In this document: piece after piece, positions 43,859 through 52,765 of the stretch
Position numbering within the stretch: position 1 is the stretch's first letter
Layout: every line of letters starts with the position of its first letter
DNA from: Vampirovibrio sp041737375
Lineage (GTDB): Bacteria > Cyanobacteriota > Vampirovibrionia > Vampirovibrionales > Vampirovibrionaceae
Assembly: GCF_041737375.1 (NCBI RefSeq)
Contig: NZ_JBGSRV010000010.1
Location: 636,599 to 700,598 of the forward strand
Length of the DNA stretch: 64,000 nt
Reading direction: 5' to 3'
The notes under the pieces: generated by a model
Seen by the model: only the letters and a program-made list of their open reading frames with translations
The model's database searches: none
What the model was told of the DNA's origin: nothing
Program-made: the position numbers and the translations under genes

Positions 43859-45016
43859 AATGTAAACGAGCTAAACTTGTCTTTACGCCCTGTCATTTTA
43901 GCCCCATTGCTGGTAATGGTGCTTTTAACCTTTCTGATTGGTGGTACCGCTTACCAGCAAACCTTGCGCTGGAAAAATGAAGTGGTTCGGGTATCCGACA
44001 ATGTGAGCCAAGTGGTCATTCTCAGTAACATTCGCTGGGGCTTGAAAAAAGTACAGCAAGAACTGGCAGAAAACCCGGAACAGGCCCAAGCCGACTGGAA
44101 TGAAATTTATCGACAAACCCGGTTAATAGCGGCCATTCAAAATAAAAAGAGCGACGAGCAAGGGAAACAAGCCCTTTCGCCGCTGTTACAAAGCATTTTA
44201 AACAACAAACAACCCAACTTGCTGCTGGTAAAAGGGTTGAGCCAAAGCGATTTCTTTTCCTTCAGCCTGGACGAGCTGAATGACCTTAGCAACCTGCAAA
44301 ATCAGGCCCAACATGTTACTCAGTGGGTCACCATCAGCATGATTGTGCTGGGCTTGGTACTAACGGGCATTACCGCTTACGATCTGGATCGGCTCATTCA
44401 ACAACTGGCCCGCTCTCGGGATTTAAATATTCAGTTGCAAGAAGAAGAAAGACGACGCATCGCCCAAGACTTGCACGATGGCGTGGTGCAGGAACTGATT
44501 GATTTGAAGCGCAACTACGCCCCCCAAAAAATAGAGGCGGTCATCGATAATTTGCGACGGGTTTGCCACAACCTGAAACCCCAGGTGCTGGAAGACTTGG
44601 GACTGGTGGCCTCGCTGGAATTTCTGGCCGATGATTTGCGGCAGTTCGGCATTGAGAAGGTTTCTCTCAATGCCGATTTAGTGGGCCTTTCCAGCCTACC
44701 CAAGCCTTATGAATTGCCGCTTTTTAGAGTGCTGCAGGAGCTTTGCTCCAATATCAAGCATCACGCCCAAGCCAGTCAGGTCAACATCACCATCGCCTAC
44801 ACCCCAGAAGAAAGCCCCATGCTCAGCGCCTCTATTTATGACAACGGCAAAGGTTTTGACCCGCTGAAGGCTTATCCCAAAAGCATGGGTTTAACCGGGG
44901 TCAAAGAGCGGATTCAACAGATAGAAGGCCGCCTTCACATTGAGAGTAAGCCGGGACAAGGCAGTCGCTTTCACTTCACCATTCCTGTGAGGCCCCATGA
45001 CCTCCCCAAAAGCTGA
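43835..45016 (+). CDS. Sensor histidine kinase (NarX/DegS type)
   Basis: This protein has up to 393 residues. The first helix (about 20-40) and the second (about 164-183) enclose a periplasmic sensor of about 120 residues without a named domain. The HisKA_3 box EEERRRIAQDLHDGVVQE carries the phospho-His (H214 in this numbering). The ATPase N box QELCSNIKHHA and G boxes DNGKGFDP and MGLTGVKERI follow. The GTG start lies in the loop of the pilin terminator, so the real start may be further in, for example TTG 43877 (then 379 residues). It is translationally coupled to the response regulator by a 20-base overlap. Confidence 0.85.
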   Translation: MFGLPPFFNVNELNLSLRPVILAPLLVMVLLTFLIGGTAYQQTLRWKNEVVRVSDNVSQVVILSNIRWGLKKVQQELAENPEQAQADWNEIYRQTRLIAAIQNKKSDEQGKQALSPLLQSILNNKQPNLLLVKGLSQSDFFSFSLDELNDLSNLQNQAQHVTQWVTISMIVLGLVLTGITAYDLDRLIQQLARSRDLNIQLQEEERRRIAQDLHDGVVQELIDLKRNYAPQKIEAVIDNLRRVCHNLKPQVLEDLGLVASLEFLADDLRQFGIEKVSLNADLVGLSSLPKPYELPLFRVLQELCSNIKHHAQASQVNITIAYTPEESPMLSASIYDNGKGFDPLKAYPKSMGLTGVKERIQQIEGRLHIESKPGQGSRFHFTIPVRPHDLPKS

Positions 45017-45653
45017 CCCGCAACCAAGGCCCATTACAGTCATCCTGGTGGATGACCACAGCGTGGTGCGCCAAGGCACCCGTGAAATGCTGAACCGCAG
45101 CCCTGATTTCTCAGTGCTGGGAGAAGCCTCCTCGGGGGAAGCGTTAATGGGGTTGCTAAAACTCAGGCAGCCAGACTTGCTGCTGCTGGACATCAATCTG
45201 CCCCATCAAAACGGCCTGCAATTACTGGAAACGATCAAACCCGCCTTCCCGGGCCTGAAAATTGTTTTATTTTCAGCCCACATTGATTTGCAGTACATTC
45301 GAAAAGCCCAAATCCTGAAGGTGGAAGGGTTTTTGAGTAAAACCATTGATGAACGCTGCCTACAAAACAGCCTGAAACAAGCATTCGCCGGGATAGACCT
45401 ACCCGTGTTATCAGCGGATATCGCTGAACGATTAAAAACCGCCAACCATCACAAGCAAGAAAACCCATTTACGGCCCGAGAACAGGAAATTCTGTCTCAA
45501 CTGGCCCAAGGACTTAGCAATCAGGCCATTGCCAAAAATCTTTGCCTTTCGGTTAAAACCGTGGATACCCATGTTGCCAACCTGATGAAAAAAACCGGCC
45601 TTAACAAACGTACCCAACTGCTGGCCCACGCCTTTGAGCAAGGGCTGGTGTAA
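44997..45653 (+). CDS. NarL/LuxR-family response regulator
   Basis: This protein of 218 residues has a receiver domain with the acid pair VDDH near 18-21, phospho-acceptor D65 in LLLLDINLPH and a conserved Lys in GFLSKT. A C-terminal LuxR helix-turn-helix follows (FTAREQEILSQLAQGLSNQAI, then SVKTVDTHVANLMKKTGL). It overlaps the upstream kinase by 20 bases and is its obvious partner. The targets are unknown; the neighbouring pilin and AMIN-like genes are candidates. Confidence 0.93.
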   Translation: MTSPKADPQPRPITVILVDDHSVVRQGTREMLNRSPDFSVLGEASSGEALMGLLKLRQPDLLLLDINLPHQNGLQLLETIKPAFPGLKIVLFSAHIDLQYIRKAQILKVEGFLSKTIDERCLQNSLKQAFAGIDLPVLSADIAERLKTANHHKQENPFTAREQEILSQLAQGLSNQAIAKNLCLSVKTVDTHVANLMKKTGLNKRTQLLAHAFEQGLV

Positions 45654-45776
45654 GCCTACCGGGTGCAGGGCTGAAAAGCTTGTGCTTACGATCCTTTCAA
45701 TGGATGGGATTAATCGCATGGCCTATTCCGTAATCGCGCAACAATCAGTTACAATGAAGGGGTAGGAAACTGTAAA

Positions 45777-47141
45777 GTGGTGGACGTGGCCCCTCGATAT
45801 CAATTTTTATGCGGATTGCTGATTCTGGCCGGACTTAGCTTTGTGATGGAAAACCCAGCGCAAAGTACCGAGCTGGATGGCTTTGCCATTAACACCCAGG
45901 ATAAATCGGTTACTGTAACCCTGTTTACCGACCAACGGGCCAGCTACACCACCGAGCATCAAGGCAAGCAGTTTACCATCGTTTTGCCCGACACCCAGCT
46001 TTCTCAGGATCAAATTACCAACGGCTTGCCCGTGGTGATTGACAACAAAAACCGCTTTATTGGGCGGGCGGTTCCCAGCGACGATGGCAAAGTCAAAATC
46101 ATCCTGCCAAACCTCCCCGCCAGTGACTACCATATTTCCATTCAGCAAAAACGACCCGGCGCAGCAGCGGTTAAAACCGCTCCCCCTGCTGAAAAACTAA
46201 AACCACGTCCAGCGGTGCAGGCTCAACCGGAAAGCCAGTTTGAACAAGTGGCGGCCAATTTCCCCAAGCCCGCCCCTAAAAAAGACATTTCCGTTAAAAC
46301 CAGCCGCCTGAAGTTAAGCCCGGCACCCACCCGAAACCGGCAAGCCGGGGAATGGAATCCGTATGTTTACCGCCCCAGCGACTTCCAGAAAACAGCCCGC
46401 TTAAAACCGTCTGTTAAAGCCGCAAGCCAGAAACGCTTGCCCAACGATGAGCCGGTGAACACCATTTCGGTGGCAGATTCTCTGCGCCTACCGGCGGAAA
46501 AACAAACCAGCCTGAATGAGACGGGTCCCACACAGACCGATCCGCTCTGGTACCTGCATGCCTTGCCCACCAATAGCGCAACGCCCACAGATACCTTGCA
46601 AGGTCCGGCAGTCAGTGGCTTGCCGCTGGCCGTTACTGCTCCTGCTCAACCCAGTCCACCAGCCCCTAGCGAAATTAAGGAGCTGACCTCTGAAATTCGG
46701 GAAGGTTTTCAAGCCCTGCCACAATGGCTGATTATTACCGTGGCCGTTTTTCTGGGGGGCATGGGCCTATTCTGCCTCATTGGCGGACTAGTGTTGCTCA
46801 AAGTCCTGCTCAGTCAATCCCAATCCTCTTTGGGAAAAGACGCCAACACCAACGGCATGCCCTACCTCACTGGCATGGTGCCATTGTACGCCCCTCCCGA
46901 ACCTGTGGTAAGCGCGACCCCGGCCCCCTCCAAAAAACAAGCTGCCACCAGCAGCCGCCCCAGCTACGGGCAGGCGTCATTGCGGTTTGAGGACAAAGTG
47001 TCCGTTCAGGCGCTAGACTACCTGAAAGGCAGCTCGCCCAGTGTGTCGCAGGCCATCTACAATACCAGTCTGGTTAAATTTCCGGCCAGCCGGAAACAGC
47101 GCAGTCTGGGTGTAACCCGGCAAAAAGCGGGTCAGCTTTAA
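45777..47141 (+). CDS. AMIN-like single-pass membrane protein
   Basis: This protein of about 454 residues has an N-terminal hydrophobic segment (10-25, signal or anchor), then a beta-rich domain at about 33-125 (LDGFAINTQDKSVTVTLFTD, VVIDNKNRFIGRA) that resembles AMIN domains, which bind peptidoglycan or pilus secretins. A Pro/Lys-rich linker follows, then one membrane helix at about 315-340 (PQWLIITVAVFLGGMGLFCL) and a cytoplasmic tail. The start is GTG 45777 or 45780. A TACAAT at 45750-45755 lies upstream. The AMIN assignment is by resemblance. Confidence 0.55.
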   Translation: MVDVAPRYQFLCGLLILAGLSFVMENPAQSTELDGFAINTQDKSVTVTLFTDQRASYTTEHQGKQFTIVLPDTQLSQDQITNGLPVVIDNKNRFIGRAVPSDDGKVKIILPNLPASDYHISIQQKRPGAAAVKTAPPAEKLKPRPAVQAQPESQFEQVAANFPKPAPKKDISVKTSRLKLSPAPTRNRQAGEWNPYVYRPSDFQKTARLKPSVKAASQKRLPNDEPVNTISVADSLRLPAEKQTSLNETGPTQTDPLWYLHALPTNSATPTDTLQGPAVSGLPLAVTAPAQPSPPAPSEIKELTSEIREGFQALPQWLIITVAVFLGGMGLFCLIGGLVLLKVLLSQSQSSLGKDANTNGMPYLTGMVPLYAPPEPVVSATPAPSKKQAATSSRPSYGQASLRFEDKVSVQALDYLKGSSPSVSQAIYNTSLVKFPASRKQRSLGVTRQKAGQL

Positions 47142-47325
47142 CTTTCGACCTTAAAGCGTCTTAAAGTCGCTTAGGGCAATCATCCGTGCCACAGAGTGCC
47201 ATGTGTTTGAGCGCCCATGCTTGGCCTGAGGGTCGTATATTTGTTATTTTGCTTATGCTATATTGATTTGGAAAATGCTTTTGGCAATATTCAGCCGTAT
47301 CAGCGTTATGAGAAGGAAAATGCTT

Positions 47326-48348
47326 ATGGTAAGCAAAGTCGCCATCAATGGCTTCGGTCGTATCGGTCGTTTGACCTTACGGGCCGCTCTGGAAAGTTCC
47401 CGTGTGGATTTAAACGTGGTCGCTATCAACGATTTGACGACCCCCAAACAACTGGCCCACCTGTTTAAATATGATTCCACCATGGGCATTTACAAAGGCG
47501 AAGTGGACTTCACTGACAATTCGCTGACTATCGATGGTCGCACCATCCGCATTTATGCCGAAAAAGATCCGTCCAACCTGCCCTGGAAAGAACTGGGCGT
47601 GGACGTGGTGATTGAATGCACCGGATTCTTTACCGATGGCGAAAAGGCCAAAAAACACATTGAAGCAGGCGCTAAAAAAGTCATCATCAGCGCACCTGCC
47701 AAAAATGAAGACATTACCGTGGCCATTGGCATTAACGCCCATGAATACGATCCTGCCAAACACCACATTATTTCCAACGCCAGCTGCACCACCAACTGCT
47801 TAGCCCCCATTGGCAAAGTGCTGCACGAAAACTTTGGGGTGGTATCTGGCATTATGACCACCATCCACAGCTACACCGGCGATCAGCGTTTGCTGGATGC
47901 CCCTCACGAAGACTTGCGTCGCGCTCGTTCCGCAGCGGTGAGCATGATCCCCACCTCCACTGGCGCCGCCAAAGCCATTGGTTCGGTTTTGCCCGCCCTG
48001 AAAGGCAAGCTGAACGGCTATGCAGTTCGGGTCCCAACCCCGGATGTCAGCTTGACCGACTTGACCGTAATCACCGAAAAACCGGTCACCGTGGAAGCGA
48101 TCAACGCGGCTTTCAAAAAAGCTGCCGAGAACGAACTGAAAGACGTGCTGCAATTCGCGGACGCACCGCTGGTCAGTACCGATTACATCGGCAACCCAAG
48201 CAGTTGTGTGTTTGATTCTGAATTCACCCAAGTAGTTGGTACCAACATGGCCAAAGTAATTGGCTGGTACGACAACGAATGGGGTTACAGCAACCGTTTG
48301 GCCGAATTGACTCAGATGGTCGCCGAGCGAGTGCCGGTCACCGCTTAA
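47326..48348 (+). CDS. gap: Glyceraldehyde-3-phosphate dehydrogenase, type I
   Basis: It oxidises glyceraldehyde-3-phosphate to 1,3-bisphosphoglycerate. The Rossmann start is MVSKVAINGFGRIGRL, the catalytic cysteine C154 is in SNASCTTNCLAP, and D36 in AINDLTTP suggests NAD preference. The start is set by AGAAGGA 8 bases before ATG 47326; earlier in-frame ATGs would add residues without homology. It has 340 residues. It is followed by tpiA, after a hairpin, in a glycolytic unit. Confidence 0.97.
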   Translation: MVSKVAINGFGRIGRLTLRAALESSRVDLNVVAINDLTTPKQLAHLFKYDSTMGIYKGEVDFTDNSLTIDGRTIRIYAEKDPSNLPWKELGVDVVIECTGFFTDGEKAKKHIEAGAKKVIISAPAKNEDITVAIGINAHEYDPAKHHIISNASCTTNCLAPIGKVLHENFGVVSGIMTTIHSYTGDQRLLDAPHEDLRRARSAAVSMIPTSTGAAKAIGSVLPALKGKLNGYAVRVPTPDVSLTDLTVITEKPVTVEAINAAFKKAAENELKDVLQFADAPLVSTDYIGNPSSCVFDSEFTQVVGTNMAKVIGWYDNEWGYSNRLAELTQMVAERVPVTA

Positions 48349-48364
48349 GCGTCAACCATTGCAA

Positions 48365-48390
48365 GAGGGGAGCGTTCATCAGCTCCCCTC
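48365..48390 (+). promoter_or_regulatory. Intercistronic hairpin between gap and tpiA
   Basis: GAGGGGAGC and GCTCCCCTC form a 9-bp perfect stem with an 8-base loop, 17 bases after the gap stop. No U-run follows, so it is probably a processing or mRNA-stability element rather than a full terminator. Confidence 0.5.
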
Positions 48391-48466
48391 ACGCTATTTA
48401 ATAGAAATTATACAAAGGGAAACCAGCAGCCTGTTGGGCCCGAAAGAATTACAGGAGAGAGAGACC

Positions 48467-49249
48467 ATGGCTAACGCGCGTCGTCCCGTCATTGCCGGGA
48501 ACTGGAAAATGTTTAAAACCACCCACGAAGCCACCACTTTTGTGGAAAGCTTGTGGCAAAAAGTGCAGTCGCTCAATAGCGCTGAGTTGCCCGACATTGT
48601 CATTTGCCCTCCCTTTACCGCTCTGGCCAGCGTACAAACCTGCATTGCCAAGCTAGGCGCCCCGTTTCTGGTGGCCGCTCAAACCATGGAAAGCCGGGAC
48701 AATGGGGCCTATACCGGTGAAATCTCTCCGTTAATGCTGGCTGATTTGGGCATTCAATGGGTGGTTTTAGGCCATAGCGAGCGCCGTCAATATTTTAACG
48801 AAACCGATGAAACCGTAGCCCAAAAAACCGTAGCCGCCCTCAAACATGGCATCACCCCCATTGTTTGCGTGGGTGAGCAGCTGATGGAGCGTGAAAACGG
48901 TTTGACGGATGCCGTGATTGAACAACAGGTACGGGCCGTTTTAACCCAAATTAGCGCTGCCGATTTACCCAGCATTGTGATTGCATACGAACCCGTGTGG
49001 GCCATTGGCACCGGCAAAGTTTGCGAAGCCCCTGAAGCCAACCGGGTTTGCGCCTTAATTCGTCATTTTGTAAGCGAGTACGGCGATGCCAAGCAAACCC
49101 GTGTACTTTACGGCGGCAGCGTAAAAGCCGACAACACCCAAGCCCTGATGGGTCAATCCGACATTGATGGCGGACTGGTCGGCGGGGCCAGCCTGGAAGC
49201 TGAAAGCTTTGTGGGCATTATCAAGCAGGCTTGCCTGGTGAAGGCGTAA
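48467..49249 (+). CDS. tpiA: Triosephosphate isomerase
   Basis: It interconverts dihydroxyacetone phosphate and glyceraldehyde-3-phosphate. The active-site residues are K14 (AGNWKMFK), H103 (LGHSERRQYF) and the Glu in AYEPVWAIGTG; the phosphate loop YGGSVKADN is also present. The start ATG 48467 has AGGAGAGAGAG upstream. The protein has 260 residues, typical. dut follows 10 bases later, so gap-tpiA-dut-dtd are likely one transcript. Confidence 0.97.
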   Translation: MANARRPVIAGNWKMFKTTHEATTFVESLWQKVQSLNSAELPDIVICPPFTALASVQTCIAKLGAPFLVAAQTMESRDNGAYTGEISPLMLADLGIQWVVLGHSERRQYFNETDETVAQKTVAALKHGITPIVCVGEQLMERENGLTDAVIEQQVRAVLTQISAADLPSIVIAYEPVWAIGTGKVCEAPEANRVCALIRHFVSEYGDAKQTRVLYGGSVKADNTQALMGQSDIDGGLVGGASLEAESFVGIIKQACLVKA

Positions 49250-49259
49250 GGGAATCAAC

Positions 49260-49742
49260 ATGCAAACACAGCAAGCAACGCAAACGATTCAGGTTTCCAT
49301 TCACCGCTTGGCCCATGCCCCTAAGCACTTGCCAGCTTATGCCACTTCCGGTTCTGCCGGGATGGATGTGCAGGCCGCTATTGGGGTTCCGGTCACTCTA
49401 CAACCTCTGGAGCGGGCTTTAATCCCCACCGGATTGGTGATGATGCTGCCGGAAGGCTACGAATGTCAGGTCAGAGCCAGAAGCGGTCTGGCCATTAAGC
49501 ATGGCATTTGTCTGGCCAATGGCGTTGGCACCATCGACAGCGATTACCGGCACGAAGTAAAAGTGGCGCTCATCAATTTGTCTCAGGAAACATTCACCAT
49601 TCAGCCCGGCGATCGGGTGGCACAACTGGTGGTGGCTCCCGTTACCCAGGTACAGTGGGAAGAAGCCGATGATGTGATTATGGTGGACGGCCGCCAAGGG
49701 GGCTTTGGCTCCACTGGCATTGCCGCCCCCGAGCTCGGCTAG
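49260..49742 (+). CDS. dut: dUTP diphosphatase
   Basis: It hydrolyses dUTP to dUMP and keeps uracil out of DNA. The five trimeric dUTPase motifs are seen: SAGMDVQA, RSGLAIKHGI, NGVGTIDSDYRHEVKV, GDRVAQLVV and RQGGFGSTG, the last being the C-terminal arm that closes the active site. It has 160 residues. AAGGG is about 7 bases before the ATG. dtd begins 15 bases after its stop. Confidence 0.96.
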   Translation: MQTQQATQTIQVSIHRLAHAPKHLPAYATSGSAGMDVQAAIGVPVTLQPLERALIPTGLVMMLPEGYECQVRARSGLAIKHGICLANGVGTIDSDYRHEVKVALINLSQETFTIQPGDRVAQLVVAPVTQVQWEEADDVIMVDGRQGGFGSTGIAAPELG

Positions 49743-49757
49743 GCTCCGCTTTTTTCC

Positions 49758-50198
49758 ATGAAGTGCGTCATTCAGCGTGTTTCCCAGGCCAGCGTAATGG
49801 TCGATCAAACCACGGTCGGTCAGATTGGCCCCGGCTTAATGGTGCTGTTTGGCGTGGAAAAAAATGATGAGGAAACCCAACTGGATTATCATGTGGGCAA
49901 ACTGCTGCGCTTGCGCATTTTTCCCGATGAAAACGGCAAGATGAACCGCTCGGTGCAGGATATTGCGGGGCAAATTCTGGTGGTTTCCCAATTTACCCTG
50001 GCTGCCGATTGCCGTAAAGGAAACCGCCCCGGCTTTGACAACGCCAAAGCGCCCTTGGAGGCCGAACGCCTGTATCACCTTTTGGTAGAAAAGCTCCGCC
50101 AAACATCGGGACTGAAAATAGAAACCGGCGTATTTGGGGCCGATATGAAAGTCTCACTGGTGAATGACGGCCCGGTGACGCTGATTCTGGAAAATTAA
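49758..50198 (+). CDS. dtd: D-aminoacyl-tRNA deacylase
   Basis: It removes D-amino acids (and glycine from tRNA-Ala) mis-attached to tRNA. The start MKCVIQRVSQASVMVD, the catalytic SQFTL motif, KGNRPGFDNAKAP and the C-terminal NDGPVTLILE (Gly-Pro motif) are all present. The 146 residues are usual. It is the last gene of the gap-tpiA-dut-dtd run and is convergent with hemC. Confidence 0.96.
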   Translation: MKCVIQRVSQASVMVDQTTVGQIGPGLMVLFGVEKNDEETQLDYHVGKLLRLRIFPDENGKMNRSVQDIAGQILVVSQFTLAADCRKGNRPGFDNAKAPLEAERLYHLLVEKLRQTSGLKIETGVFGADMKVSLVNDGPVTLILEN

Positions 50199-50211
50199 AC
50201 GCCCAACTCAA

Positions 50212-51171
50212 TTAAGGATGAGTCAATCCGGGTTGAGTGCCCTGACGAATACCATCCAGAATGGCTTTGCCCCCTTGAGCCAATAAACTTTCCGCCAGCG
50301 TTTCCCCGGCCTGCAAAGATTCACCGGTTTGAAACGTGGTGTAGGCGTAGATGGCTTGCGCCCCATCCAGAGATAAAACCACGCCTTTCATCTCATAACC
50401 AGTTTCCGTAGGCCGACAATAAGCGCCCAGAGGCAATTGGCAGCCACCTGATAACGTAGACAACACCGAGCGCTCAGCCAAGCGAACCACTTCTACCGAT
50501 GGCACCTGCAAAGGCTCTAACAAACGATGAGACGTTTCATCACCGCTGCGAAACTCAATGGCCAAAATACCTTGGGCAACGGCAGGAATGCTCTCCTGCC
50601 AAGCGTCAAACGTTTGAGTAATTCGCGCGTGCCAGCCCAGTCGCTTTACACCGGCAGCGGCCAGCACAATGGCCTGATAGGGACCTTCTTCCAGCTTGCG
50701 ATAACGGGTTTGCAAGTTCCCCCGAATCACTTCATAGCGCAAATCAGCCCGCAGCCTTCTTAACTGGGCCTCTCGCCGCAAAGAAGAGGTGCCAATGATC
50801 GCACCGGCCGGTAAGTCCATAAACCCAATGGAGTCTTTGCTAATTAGCACATCCCGGGCATCTTCCCGCTGGCCAAAAGAAACCAGCGATAAGCCATCCG
50901 GCAAATCACCCGGCATATCCTTCATGCTGTGAACCGCTAAATCGATGCGGTTTTCCAGCAGGGCCACTTCCAGCTCCTTCACAAACAGGCCCTTGTCCCC
51001 GGCCTTGGAAAGTGCCGTATCCAGAATCAAATCGCCCTGGGTCTTGAAAGTCTGGATTTCAATCTGGCATTTAGGCCACTGCTTGCGCAGGGCATCAGCC
51101 ACCAGATGCGTTTGGGCCAACGCCAAGGGGCTTTCCCGGCTACCTAAGCGGAGTATCTTGTCGGACACCAT
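50212..51171 (-). CDS. hemC: Porphobilinogen deaminase (hydroxymethylbilane synthase)
   Basis: It polymerises four porphobilinogens into hydroxymethylbilane in tetrapyrrole synthesis. The start LRLGSRESPLALAQ, the KDMPGDLPDGL segment, the GTSSLRREAQL loop and C244 in LSGGCQLPLGAY, which holds the dipyrromethane cofactor, are as in the family. The protein has 319 residues. It lies 13 bases after hemA and is probably cotranscribed. Confidence 0.96.
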   Translation of the reverse strand: MVSDKILRLGSRESPLALAQTHLVADALRKQWPKCQIEIQTFKTQGDLILDTALSKAGDKGLFVKELEVALLENRIDLAVHSMKDMPGDLPDGLSLVSFGQREDARDVLISKDSIGFMDLPAGAIIGTSSLRREAQLRRLRADLRYEVIRGNLQTRYRKLEEGPYQAIVLAAAGVKRLGWHARITQTFDAWQESIPAVAQGILAIEFRSGDETSHRLLEPLQVPSVEVVRLAERSVLSTLSGGCQLPLGAYCRPTETGYEMKGVVLSLDGAQAIYAYTTFQTGESLQAGETLAESLLAQGGKAILDGIRQGTQPGLTHP

Positions 51172-51184
51172 CTCAAAAAAACCT

Positions 51185-52498
51185 CTAGGCGGACACGCTG
51201 CTATCCATTAAATGGGGTTTCACCACCGGACAAGCCGTGGAAGCGGACTCCGCCGTAATATCAATATCAAATAAGTGATTCAGCACGGAAGCCTGCTGAT
51301 AAATATCGGCCAAATTGCGAGAACTTTTGAGCCGCACCGTGGGATCGTGCAAAATTTTCTGAATGAGGTTTTTAGAAACCACATCAATCAGCTCATACTG
51401 TTTGCCCAAGGCCGAATTGGCTGCCAGCTCCGCCTGACGAATGCTTTCCACCTTTTCCCGCAGCCGGGTTAAAGTGGGTACCACCGAAAGGGACATACGC
51501 CATTGCTGAAAGGTCATACATTCTTCTTCCAGCATGGATTGAGCCTGCTGCTTGATCTGGCGCTGAGCATCCCCGGAAAAACCGTTCACCCCGGCCAAGT
51601 CATCGGTATTAAACAATTGCACGTTGGGCAATTCCGCCACCCGAGGATCTACATTGCGAGGCACCGCAATATCCACCACCAGTTTCAGATCTCGACCCTC
51701 AAAATCCGCTTTGCCCAAAACCACATGCGGGGCGCCAGTGGCCACAAACAGTACCTCAGCGTGATTGAGCACGGTATCCAACTGATCCCAGGTATGGCCC
51801 TGATACCCGTAGCGGGCGCACAACTCATCCAGTCTGGCCTGACTTCGGTTTACAACAACCACATTGGCCTGTTGCTCCGGGGTCATCCCTTGTTTGAACA
51901 GGGACATCATAATTTCAGCCATCTTGCCGCCGCCAATCAAGGCGATGCGACGGTTCATCAAGTTGGCATCGTGCTGTCTTGCAAAGTGAAAGGCCGCCAA
52001 GGAAACGCTGACATCCTTATCCGAAAGCCCCGTTTCGGTGCGAACCCGCTTACCCACGGTAAGGGCGGACTTAAACAGCTTATCCAGCAACACGCCCGCG
52101 GTTTTTTCCCGCTGAGCCAAAGCCAGTGTTTCTTTAACCTGACCTAAAATCTGGCCTTCCCCGATAATGAGACTATCCAACCCGGAAGCCACCCGAAACA
52201 AGTGGGCCACGGCATCTTCGTGCAACAAATTAAAGGTGTACTGCCGATAGGGGGTAATATCCAGCCCCTTAAACAAGGTGTAGAACTGCTTGATGGACTG
52301 AAGCCCTATTTCCGTATCGCTGACGGCGGCATAAATTTCAGTGCGGTTACAGGTGGTAAGAATGGCGCATTCTTCAATACCAGCGCAGGCTTGCAACACA
52401 TTTAAGGCCGAATGCACTTCTCCTTCGAGCAAAGCGAACTTTTCTCGAACCTCAATCGGGGCTGTCCGGTGTCTTACACCGCTAACCAGAATGTGCAT
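51185..52498 (-). CDS. hemA: Glutamyl-tRNA reductase
   Basis: It reduces Glu-tRNA to glutamate-1-semialdehyde, the first committed step of the C5 tetrapyrrole route used by cyanobacteria and most bacteria. The catalytic cysteine is C50 in LTTCNRTEIY, and the NADPH loop is IALIGGGKMAEIM. ATG 52498 is preferred to the GTG just before it. The 437 residues are typical. A hairpin-forming dyad around two GGTACC sites lies upstream. With hemC it gives heme capacity to a lineage without visible photosynthesis genes. Confidence 0.96.
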   Translation of the reverse strand: MHILVSGVRHRTAPIEVREKFALLEGEVHSALNVLQACAGIEECAILTTCNRTEIYAAVSDTEIGLQSIKQFYTLFKGLDITPYRQYTFNLLHEDAVAHLFRVASGLDSLIIGEGQILGQVKETLALAQREKTAGVLLDKLFKSALTVGKRVRTETGLSDKDVSVSLAAFHFARQHDANLMNRRIALIGGGKMAEIMMSLFKQGMTPEQQANVVVVNRSQARLDELCARYGYQGHTWDQLDTVLNHAEVLFVATGAPHVVLGKADFEGRDLKLVVDIAVPRNVDPRVAELPNVQLFNTDDLAGVNGFSGDAQRQIKQQAQSMLEEECMTFQQWRMSLSVVPTLTRLREKVESIRQAELAANSALGKQYELIDVVSKNLIQKILHDPTVRLKSSRNLADIYQQASVLNHLFDIDITAESASTACPVVKPHLMDSSVSA

Positions 52499-52590
52499 CA
52501 CGTCTTCTTAAACACCTCTATGTGGCAAATATGTGGTATCAGTTGACTGTCGGGACGAAAGAAACGGTTGAAAGCAGATAGGCAAACGAC

Positions 52591-52630
52591 GGTACCACTT
52601 AAAATATTACAACACTAATAGACTGGTACC
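52591..52630 (-). promoter_or_regulatory. Dyad in the hemA leader region
   Basis: Two GGTACC boxes (52591-52596 and 52625-52630) form the ends of an inverted repeat, GGTACCA with TGGTACC, separated by 26 AT-rich bases. It lies about 95-130 bases before the hemA start. It could be an operator or leader hairpin; the function is unknown. Confidence 0.4.
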
Positions 52631-52667
52631 CTTGTATTGTATCGCTCTCTGCAGAACAAAGTATATG

Positions 52668-52713
52668 AGTAAAATTAAAAACACTCAATTGTTCCGAAAG
52701 GTTCAATTGAGTG
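52668..52713. terminator. Bidirectional-type terminator downstream of metK
   Basis: CACTCAATTG (52682-52691) and CAATTGAGTG (52704-52713) form a perfect 10-bp stem with a 12-base loop. On the minus strand it is followed by TTTTTAATTTT and so ends metK transcripts before hemA. On the plus strand CTTTT follows. Confidence 0.75.
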
Positions 52714-52765
52714 CTTTTAAAAACATATAAATCGACTGTCTTGAAGCGCCGGTTGTAATGAACGT

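Noticed and set aside
51503..52147. Plus-strand frame of 214 codons inside hemA
   Set aside because: Fully antisense to hemA; no family resemblance.
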